Shown piece after piece: positions 1-5,124 of a stretch of DNA of 7,238 nt. Below the pieces are notes generated by a model. That model made no database searches. It saw only the letters and a list, made by a program, of their open reading frames with translations, and had not been told where the DNA came from. Made by a program: the position numbers and the translations under genes. The DNA is from Alphaproteobacteria bacterium (lineage in GTDB: Bacteria > Pseudomonadota > Alphaproteobacteria > Caulobacterales > Maricaulaceae), in assembly GCA_030428405.1 (NCBI GenBank), contig JAUIEH010000130.1, positions 1-7,238 on the forward strand. The letters run 5' to 3'. How positions within the stretch are numbered: position 1 is the first letter of the stretch; the number at the start of each line of letters is the position of its first letter.

Positions 1-560
1 AGGCGCTCTCGCCCTTGACCAGCACTGTCGCTGACTTGACGCCCGCCTCTTCGCCGGCATGTTCTTCGATATATTCGACCTTGAAGCCGCGCGACTGCGC
101 CCAGCGCACATACATGCGCAAGAGCATCGAGGCCCAGTCCTGGCTTTCCGTGCCGCCCGCACCCGCGTGGATTTCGACAAAGCAGTCATTGCCGTCGGCT
201 TCGCCGGACAAAAGCGCTTCAATTTCAGCGGCTTCGGCGCGCTTTTTTAGCTTTTCCAGGCTCGCGCGCGCATCCTCGATAAGGTCAGAATCCTCTTCGA
301 GTTCGGCGAGTTCCGCGATTTCGCGAATGTCGCCGAGTTCCTTGTCGAGCGTCTGCACCGCGCCGATCGCCGCTTCGAGGCGATTGCGCTCGCGCATTAG
401 GCTTTGCGCTTCGCTCGGGTCGTTCCAGAGGTCGGGGTCTTCGGCGCGCGCGTTCAGCTCGTCGAGACGCTTGGTTGCGACATCCCAGTCAAAGACGCCT
501 CCTCAGCAGTCCCGCGGACCGCTCGATATCGGAGGCGAGCGCTTCAAGCTCTGCCTTCAT
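1..560 (-). CDS. prfB: Peptide chain release factor 2 (RF2), N-terminal part, with programmed +1 frameshift; 3' end outside window
   Basis: RF2 recognises UAA and UGA stop codons on the ribosome and triggers peptidyl-tRNA hydrolysis. The ATG at 560 opens a 23-codon leader (MKAELEALASDIERSAGLL, then RRRL) ending at an in-frame TGA at 491-489. Skipping one base continues as DWDVATKRLDELNARAEDPD, the conserved RF2 start, for 163 more residues to the window edge. Helical domain 1 fills residues 24 to about 120. The PCRF-domain signature HAGAGGTESQDWA is at about 131-143. The GGQ catalytic loop and SPF stop-reading motif lie beyond the edge. 186 of the roughly 370 residues usual for the family are seen. 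It lies 105 bp downstream of the PBP1A gene on the same strand, with only a weak GGA ribosome-binding site. The break is a recoding site and not a sequencing error, because the stimulator and slip site are intact. Identity is very secure. Confidence 0.96.
488..503 (-). promoter_or_regulatory. prfB: prfB programmed +1 ribosomal frameshift site
   Basis: On the minus strand the order is AGGAGG (503-498), a 3-nt spacer CGT, the slippery codon CTT (494-492), then TGA followed by C (491-488). This matches the Escherichia coli prfB arrangement (AGGGGG, 3 nt, CUU UGA C) in order and spacing. Known mechanism: the elongating ribosome pairs its anti-Shine-Dalgarno with the stimulator. When RF2 is scarce the UGA is decoded slowly and peptidyl-tRNA-Leu slips from CUU to UUU, so RF2 output is inversely tied to RF2 level. 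Here the stimulator is the full AGGAGG consensus. It is read in frame as Arg-Arg from two AGG codons. Confidence 0.95.
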
Positions 561-586
561 GGTCTATCCGTATCCTGTTCAAATCG

Positions 587-627
587 GGCGCTGAATGCGC
601 CTGCGGCCCGACAATAAGCCGGGCCGC
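587..627. other. Two tandem GC-rich hairpins between the PBP1A and RF2 genes
   Basis: The 105-bp gap contains two adjacent perfect inverted repeats. One is GGCGC/GCGCC with a 5-nt loop (587-601). The other is GCGGCCCG/CGGGCCGC with a 9-nt loop (603-610 and 620-627). On the minus-strand mRNA the 8-bp stem comes first, about 40 nt after the PBP1A stop, and the 5-bp stem follows. Neither is followed by a T-run on either strand, so a standard intrinsic terminator is not supported. They could protect or process the mRNA between the two genes, aid Rho-dependent ending, or weakly attenuate readthrough into prfB. The structure is seen; the role is inferred. Confidence 0.5.
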
Positions 628-665
628 GAAACCTATTGCGCTAAGGAAGTATCGCTCAGCCGCGC

Positions 666-3362
666 TCAGTACAAGCCGCCGAGGTCCTCTTCTTCTTCCT
701 CCTCTTCGCCCTCGCCTTCGGCCAGAAGGTCGTCGGCGGAGACGGCGCCGGGCGGAAGCTCGCTCGGCGTTTCGCCTGGCTGGCCGGGAAGACCGGGCAA
801 GCCGGGCGGCGGCGCTGAATCATCGATCACGACGTCGCCGCCGCCGATCGAGATGCCGCCCGAGGTCGTGCTCGAGCCCGCAGCATCATCATCGGAGACG
901 CCATAGCGATTGGGTTCGGTGCCCGGACGGAAGGCTTCCAGCACGGTGTTGGACTCGCCCGGCCGCGCCAAAGCGCCCGTGGTTGAATCGATGCGCACCA
1001 GACGCACGCCTTCGGGAATGCGGAACGGAATGGCGGGACGGTCCGCCATCGCCTCGCCCATGAAATACTGGAAGATCGGGGCGGCGACGCGACCGCCGGC
1101 CTCGCCCGCGCCCATCGAGCGTGGACTGTCGAAGCCGACATAGACGCCGACCGTCAGGTCGGGCGTGAAGCCGACAAACCAGGCGTCGCGATAATCATTC
1201 GTCGTGCCTGTCTTGCCCGCGACCGGGAAGCCAAGCGCGCGCAGCCGACGCGCCGTGCCGCGCTGCACGACGCCCTCCAGCATCGAAACGATCTGATAGG
1301 CCGTGACCGGTTCAACGACGGGCTCGCGCTCATCGGGCAACACCGGCTCGACGATCTCGTCCCACGCCTCAACGTCGCAGCCGGGGCATGCACGGTAGTG
1401 ATGGGTGTAAATCGTCGCGCCCGTGCGGTCCTGCACGCGGTCGAGCACGGTCGGCTCAATGCGCAGACCGCCATTCACGAGCATCGAATAGCCCGTCACC
1501 ATGCGCCACAGCGTCGTCTCGCCTGCGCCCAGCGCCATGGCCTCATATGGCGGCATGTCGTCGTAAATGCCGAACGCATTGCCGTAATCGGCGACATGGT
1601 CGAGCCCGACGAGATTGGCGAGCCGGACCGTCATCGTGTTTCGCGACTGTTCGATGCCGACGCGCAGCGTCTGCAACCCATACCAGCGACCGGCGGTGTA
1701 GTTCTCGGGCCGGTAGAAAGAACCGTCCGATGTCGCGGTCGACACATAAGGACCGTCGAGCACGCGCGTCGCCGGCGTCATGCCGGTGTCGAGCGCGGCC
1801 GCATAGACGAAAGGCTTGAACGAGGAGCCCGGCTGCCGGCGCGCCTGGACGACACGGTTGAATTGGCTTTGCCGGAAGCTGTAGCCGCCGACCATTGCGA
1901 GAACGCGGCCCGTATGCGGGTCCATCGCCATGATGGCGCCGTTCACCTCGGGGATCTGGCGCAGGCCGTAAAGGCCGTCGTCAGCGTCGTCGCTGTCGGC
2001 GTCCTCCGCGCTGTTTTCCCCGCCGTCTTCGGACTCATCGCCCGCGTTCAGCGCTTCGACATAGACGACCTCGCCGGCGTTCAGCGCCTGGCTGGCGCGC
2101 CCGATCGAGGGGCCAAGCCCGCCGCTCTCCTGAACGCGTCGCGCCCATTCAAGCTCTGCAAGCGGGATGGAGCCCTCTTCGCCTTCGAGCAGGCCGATCT
2201 GGGCCGCCTCATTCGAGGTCGAAAGCACGACGGCGGGAACCCAATTGTCGATATCCGGGGCAAGCTCAACCTCGGCGAGACGTTCGGCCCAGCCTTCGCC
2301 CAGCTCAATCGTCGCAATCGGACCGCGATAGCCATGGCGGCGGTCATAATCCTCAAGCCCGCTGCGCAAGGCGTCGCGCGCCTGCACCTGCATCTGCGTG
2401 TCGAGCGTGGTGCGGATTGAAAGCCCGCCGTCGTAAAGCTCGTCCTCGCCATATTGCGCGAAGATCCGACGGCGCACTTCTTCGACGAAATATTCAGCCG
2501 CCGTGTAAGTCTCGCCTTCCAGACGATCGACGACTTCCAGCGGCTCGGCGCCGGCTTCATCGGCTTCTTCCTGCGTGATGTAGCCGTTCACCACCATGCG
2601 CGCGAGAACGTAGTTGCGCCGCGCGATCGCCTGCTCGGGATTGCGCGTGGGGTGATAATTGTTCGGCGCGCGCGGCAGAGCGGCGAGATAAGCCATCTGC
2701 GACAGGCGCAGATCGTCGAGCGAGGTTCCGAAATAAAGCAGCGCGGCCGCGGCGACCCCATAGGAGCGCCGGCCGAGATAAATCTCGTTGAGATAAAGCT
2801 CGAGGATTTCGTCTTTCGAGAAGGCTTCCTCGATGCGCATGGCCAGCGCGATTTCGCGGATCTTGCGGACCAGCGTCTGCTCGGAGCTGAGGAGGAAATT
2901 CTTCGCGACCTGCTGCGTGATGGTCGAGCCGCCTTGCAAAGGCACGTTGCGCCCGCGCACGCGGTTCACGACGTTACGGATGCCGGCGCGCACCATGCCG
3001 ACCGGATCAACGCCGTTATGGTCGTAGAAATTGCGGTCTTCGGCCGCGACGAAGGCCTGGATGAGCTCCGGCGGGATCGTCTCAATCGGCACGAACACGC
3101 GGCTTTCGCGCGCATATTCGGCGATCAGGCGGCCATCGCCTGCGTGCACGCGCGTCATCACCGGCGGCTCGTAATCGTGCAGCGCCTCGATCGTCGGCAA
3201 ATCTTCGGTGACGCGGATGACATAGACCGCAAAGGCGCCGATCGCGATGACGCCGAGCACGAAACCGACGACGCCGGTGTAGAAAATCAGCTTCAGCCAG
3301 CTGAAACCCCGCCGGCGCCTTGGGCGGCGCTCGCCTCTTCGCGGCTCGATGCGTTCGATCAT
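666..3362 (-). CDS. mrcA: Bifunctional class A penicillin-binding protein PBP1A (glycosyltransferase/transpeptidase)
   Basis: This 898-residue inner-membrane enzyme polymerises lipid II into glycan strands and crosslinks their stem peptides in the periplasm. A basic cytoplasmic tail (1-21) precedes one membrane helix (about 24-49). The GT51 domain shows catalytic Glu108 in AAEDRNFYDHNGVD, GGSTITQQVAKN at 144-155, RKIREIALAMRIEE at 166-179 and KDEILELYLNEIYLG at 183-197. An OB-like region spans about 320-470 and holds a 25-residue acidic insert (439-463). The transpeptidase motifs are intact: SSFK at 513-516 (nucleophile Ser513), SRN at 573-575 and KTGT at 717-720. A CPGC pair lies at 659-662. 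After about residue 820 comes a low-complexity tail with a collagen-like stretch and seven glutamates, ending DLGGLY. The ATG at 3362 is preceded by a modest GGAA site. It lies 74 bp after the amidase stop and may be co-transcribed with it. All catalytic residues are present, so the protein should be active. Confidence 0.97.
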   Translation of the reverse strand: MIERIEPRRGERRPRRRRGFSWLKLIFYTGVVGFVLGVIAIGAFAVYVIRVTEDLPTIEALHDYEPPVMTRVHAGDGRLIAEYARESRVFVPIETIPPELIQAFVAAEDRNFYDHNGVDPVGMVRAGIRNVVNRVRGRNVPLQGGSTITQQVAKNFLLSSEQTLVRKIREIALAMRIEEAFSKDEILELYLNEIYLGRRSYGVAAAALLYFGTSLDDLRLSQMAYLAALPRAPNNYHPTRNPEQAIARRNYVLARMVVNGYITQEEADEAGAEPLEVVDRLEGETYTAAEYFVEEVRRRIFAQYGEDELYDGGLSIRTTLDTQMQVQARDALRSGLEDYDRRHGYRGPIATIELGEGWAERLAEVELAPDIDNWVPAVVLSTSNEAAQIGLLEGEEGSIPLAELEWARRVQESGGLGPSIGRASQALNAGEVVYVEALNAGDESEDGGENSAEDADSDDADDGLYGLRQIPEVNGAIMAMDPHTGRVLAMVGGYSFRQSQFNRVVQARRQPGSSFKPFVYAAALDTGMTPATRVLDGPYVSTATSDGSFYRPENYTAGRWYGLQTLRVGIEQSRNTMTVRLANLVGLDHVADYGNAFGIYDDMPPYEAMALGAGETTLWRMVTGYSMLVNGGLRIEPTVLDRVQDRTGATIYTHHYRACPGCDVEAWDEIVEPVLPDEREPVVEPVTAYQIVSMLEGVVQRGTARRLRALGFPVAGKTGTTNDYRDAWFVGFTPDLTVGVYVGFDSPRSMGAGEAGGRVAAPIFQYFMGEAMADRPAIPFRIPEGVRLVRIDSTTGALARPGESNTVLEAFRPGTEPNRYGVSDDDAAGSSTTSGGISIGGGDVVIDDSAPPPGLPGLPGQPGETPSELPPGAVSADDLLAEGEGEEEEEEEDLGGLY

Positions 3363-3392
3363 GACGTTCCAATCAGCGAATGATGCGTCGGG

Positions 3393-3398
3393 ATTATG
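3393..3398 (-). promoter_or_regulatory. Possible -10 element for the PBP1A gene
   Basis: In the 74-bp gap upstream of the PBP1A start the minus strand reads CATAAT, a 5/6 match to TATAAT. It lies about 30 bp upstream of the ATG. No convincing -35 hexamer lies 16-19 bp further upstream, so this is only a weak hint that the gene has its own promoter in addition to readthrough from the amidase gene. Confidence 0.2.
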
Positions 3399-3436
3399 GC
3401 GGTCCGACGTCTGGCCGCAGCAGCGAACTCAGCGCA

Positions 3437-4642
3437 TCAGCGCGACGCAATACGTCGCGCTCTTTGGTGGTAATAGTCCTCAATCGCCGATTCAATGGCT
3501 GCAATGATGCGCGCGCGTCGGCGCGGATCTGAAAGCCGGGCCTCGTCTTCGGCGTTTGACAAAAAGCCCATCTCCACAAGCACCGCAGGCACATCCGGCG
3601 CCAGCAGCACATATAACCCGCCATTGCGGTGAGTGTTCCGCAAAAGCGGGCCGGCGCGGCCAAGATGCGGGATCAACAAGTCGGCGAAGGCGGCGGACTG
3701 GTTTTGCGTGTCGCGCTGCGCGAGATCGACGAGAATATTGGTGACCGGCTCGGAATGGCCTTCGAAATCAACGTCGATAAGCCAGTTTTCGCGCGCGAGA
3801 ATGTCAGTGCGCGCGCGCGCCTCGGCCCGCTCAGCCAGCGTGTAGACGGAGGCCCCGCGCACATGCGCGCCGCCGCCCGATGAATCCGCGTGCAGCGAAA
3901 TGAACAGATCCGCGCCGGCGTTGCGCGCGATATCGACCCGGTCCTCGAGGTCGACATAGGTGTCGCTGTCGCGGGTCATGACGACCCGGAAATCGCGATT
4001 GGAACGCAAGCGGTCGCGCAGCTCGCGCGCGGCCAGGAGATTGATGTCGGCCTCTTCCAGCCCGTCAACGCCCGAGGCGCCGGGATCGCGTCCGCCATGT
4101 CCCGGATCGAGCACGATGACGAAATGGTCGTCGCGACGGCGCGGCGCCGCCTCTGAGACCGAAGCGCGCATCGGCGCGGTGTCCTGCGACTGACGGATGA
4201 ACGCCTGGCGATCGCTTTCAACGAGGTCGACGACGAGGCGATAGCGCGGCGCGCCGGCGGCTGGCGGCAGAACAAACTGGCGGGCCACGCGGACGGGCGT
4301 ATTCAGATCGAAGACGATGCGCGAGGCGTCGGCGCGGTGATGCGCGAATCGGAAGCCATCGACAAAGCCGGAACCAGCGCCCTCGCCGCGCCTGCGCTCG
4401 GCGCCGCCGAACATCCAGCGTACGCGCTCCAGATCGACGACGACGCGGTCACGGCGCTCAGCCAGCGTGAAAACTGAATAATCCGGCGCGCGGTCTGATT
4501 CGATGACGATGCGGGTGCGCGCGCCGCCCTCGCCGAAGCGGACATAGGACACATCCGGGCGATCGGCGAAGGCCGGCGCGGCGAAGGCGCCAAGCGCTGC
4601 GAGCATTGCCGCACCAAAAAAAACAAAAAATCCGGACCGCAC
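3437..4642 (-). CDS. amiC: Periplasmic N-acetylmuramoyl-L-alanine amidase (AMIN plus Amidase_3), AmiC-like
   Basis: This zinc amidase cuts the bond between N-acetylmuramic acid and L-Ala in septal peptidoglycan, allowing daughter-cell separation. Residue numbers here count from the TTG at 4672. A signal peptide (FFVFFGAAMLAALGAFAAPAFA, residues 15-36) precedes an AMIN domain (about 40-153), which targets the septum in the family. A linker and the Amidase_3 domain (about 184-405) follow. Expected zinc and catalytic residues are present: His192 in DPGHGG, Glu206 or Glu207 in GLEEAD, His261 in SLHADS and Glu367 in VEMGFLSN. The segment at about 278-325 aligns with the autoinhibitory helix of AmiA/B/C, which LytM-type activators (EnvC/NlpD; DipM in Caulobacter) displace, so an unlinked activator is expected. 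I chose GTG 4642 (401 residues) for its well-placed AGGGG. TTG 4672 (411 residues) has a weak site but adds a basic TRRARG region. No close Tat consensus is seen. Confidence 0.95.
   Translation of the reverse strand: MRSGFFVFFGAAMLAALGAFAAPAFADRPDVSYVRFGEGGARTRIVIESDRAPDYSVFTLAERRDRVVVDLERVRWMFGGAERRRGEGAGSGFVDGFRFAHHRADASRIVFDLNTPVRVARQFVLPPAAGAPRYRLVVDLVESDRQAFIRQSQDTAPMRASVSEAAPRRRDDHFVIVLDPGHGGRDPGASGVDGLEEADINLLAARELRDRLRSNRDFRVVMTRDSDTYVDLEDRVDIARNAGADLFISLHADSSGGGAHVRGASVYTLAERAEARARTDILARENWLIDVDFEGHSEPVTNILVDLAQRDTQNQSAAFADLLIPHLGRAGPLLRNTHRNGGLYVLLAPDVPAVLVEMGFLSNAEDEARLSDPRRRARIIAAIESAIEDYYHQRARRIASR
3440..3460 (-). other. Perfect 8-bp hairpin in the last codons of the amidase gene
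   Basis: The inverted repeat GCGCGACG / CGTCGCGC with a 5-nt loop TATTG (minus-strand reading) covers the last seven sense codons (ARRIASR) and ends next to the TGA stop at 3439-3437. No T-run follows, so it is not a canonical intrinsic terminator. It may stabilise the upstream mRNA end, pause transcription before the PBP1A gene, or simply reflect Arg/Ala/Ser codons in a GC-rich genome. Confidence 0.4.
4616..4630 (-). repeat. T6-G-T8 homopolymer-like tract in the amidase signal-peptide coding region
   Basis: The minus strand carries six T, one G and eight T here, encoding Phe-Phe-Val-Phe-Phe at the start of the hydrophobic core of the signal peptide. It begins only 9 codons or fewer from either candidate start codon. 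Such a run is unusual in this GC-rich sequence. A gain or loss of one T in the 8-T run would shift the frame and truncate the protein at once. Slippage is a possibility, not shown. Confidence 0.7.
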
Positions 4643-4649
4643 CGCGACA

Positions 4650-4654
4650 CCCCT
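4650..4654 (-). promoter_or_regulatory. Shine-Dalgarno AGGGG that favours the GTG start of the amidase gene
   Basis: On the minus strand AGGGG ends 7 nt before the in-frame GTG at 4642-4640, an ideal spacing. The longer TTG start at 4672 has only a weak GGA-type match upstream. A -10-like hexamer at 4682-4677 would place the transcription start near 4671-4669, which leaves room for this site but not for the TTG start. Confidence 0.55.
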
Positions 4655-4676
4655 GGCTCTACGGGTTTTCAAGGCT

Positions 4677-4706
4677 TTTATCCGACTCGCGTTGTCGTGG
4701 GGTTAA
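4677..4706 (-). promoter_or_regulatory. Candidate amiC promoter
   Basis: The minus strand shows TTAACC (4706-4701; 4/6 to TTGACA), an 18-bp spacer and GATAAA (4682-4677; 4/6 to TATAAT). The predicted transcription start near 4670 gives a leader of about 28 nt before the GTG start. The -35 hexamer coincides with one arm of the GGTTAA/TTAACC dyad, so a factor binding the dyad could control it. This is based on consensus matching only. Confidence 0.4.
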
Positions 4707-4713
4707 GCATCTC

Positions 4714-4733
4714 GCGCACGGACGTGCGCTTTT
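4714..4733 (+). terminator. Terminator-like hairpin between the divergent amiC and rne genes
   Basis: GCGCAC and GTGCGC (4714-4719, 4724-4729) pair around the 4-nt loop GGAC and are followed directly by TTTT (4730-4733), the layout of a short Rho-independent terminator on the plus strand. It is bracketed by GGTTAA (4701-4706) and TTAACC (4736-4741), which extend the dyad. No plus-strand gene lies upstream, so as a terminator it would stop antisense or spurious transcription before the rne promoter. It could instead be a DNA operator shared by the two promoters. The stem is short and the T-run only four bases. Confidence 0.4.
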
Positions 4734-4770
4734 CATTAACCGACTTCTGGTGCATGTTCCGTGTCGCGAG

Positions 4771-4799
4771 CTGACCGGGCCGCGTGCGCGCGCTATTTT
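4771..4799 (+). promoter_or_regulatory. Candidate rne promoter
   Basis: CTGACC (4771-4776; 4/6 to TTGACA, with the TGAC core intact) is separated by exactly 17 bp from TATTTT (4794-4799; 4/6 to TATAAT). Transcription would begin near 4806, giving an rne leader of about 320 nt. It is the best -35/-10 pair I find in the intergenic region on this strand. This is consensus matching only. Confidence 0.45.
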
Positions 4800-4805
4800 G
4801 GGCGC

Positions 4806-5124
4806 GACGGACCCGGCGGCGCGATTCCGACCGCTTGTGATCGATCGACGATCCGTTCGCCGTTGGAAGCGCGCCGTTTCTTCAGCCGCGCGACGCAATT
4901 TACGCCTCGGCGCCGGATGAGCCGGCGATCGCGGGGCGCCGGATATTCCGGCACTGGACAGAACATGCACCTGCGCCGACTTCATCCGATGAACGCGAAT
5001 CGCCTGCGCGGCGACGCGAACGCGGCGCCGCCCCTTCAACCGCGCCACCCTCGGGCTTGCACGAATACGCGCTTGCGAAGCGCGCCCTGCACGAGGCCTG
5101 AACCGGCGCTCGGAGTTCGCACAC
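4806..5124 (+). promoter_or_regulatory. Long, GC-rich, likely structured 5' leader of rne
   Basis: This non-coding stretch between the candidate rne promoter and the rne start holds several perfect or near-perfect hairpins. These are CGCCGG/CCGGCG with a 5-nt loop ATGAG (4911-4927); GCCGGA/TCCGGC with loop TAT (4938-4952); an interrupted stem pairing CGCG and CGCC with GGCG and CGCG (about 4994-5018); a 10-bp palindrome GCGGCGCCGC (5022-5031); and CGCGCTT/AAGCGCG with loop GCG (5068-5084). TGCACGA occurs twice, exactly 30 bp apart (5058 and 5088), flanking the last hairpin. In E. coli a 361-nt rne leader lets RNase E cleave and down-regulate its own mRNA. A similar role here is inferred from length, position and structure and not from shared sequence. 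The ribosome-binding site GGAG (5112-5115) lies 9 nt before the ATG, outside the hairpins. Confidence 0.45.

Noticed and set aside
489..491. The in-frame TGA read as a pseudogene or sequencing error in prfB
   Set aside because: The complete recoding signal (AGGAGG, 3-nt spacer, CTT TGA C) explains it, and the downstream frame is intact.
15..617. A 200-residue Ser/Ala/Arg-rich plus-strand frame over prfB
   Set aside because: It is antisense to clear RF2 coding sequence, has low-complexity composition, and no ribosome-binding site was noted.
1398..3383. Long plus-strand open frames (1398-2420 and 2454-3383) opposite the PBP1A gene
   Set aside because: They mirror the real minus-strand gene, which has every GT51 and transpeptidase motif. 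Their products are compositionally biased with no family match I recognise.
4684..5001. Three GANTC sites (4684, 4823, 4997) in the amiC/rne intergenic region, possible CcrM methylation control
   Set aside because: About two are expected by chance in 450 bp and none falls on a predicted -35 or -10, so there is no enrichment to support a claim.
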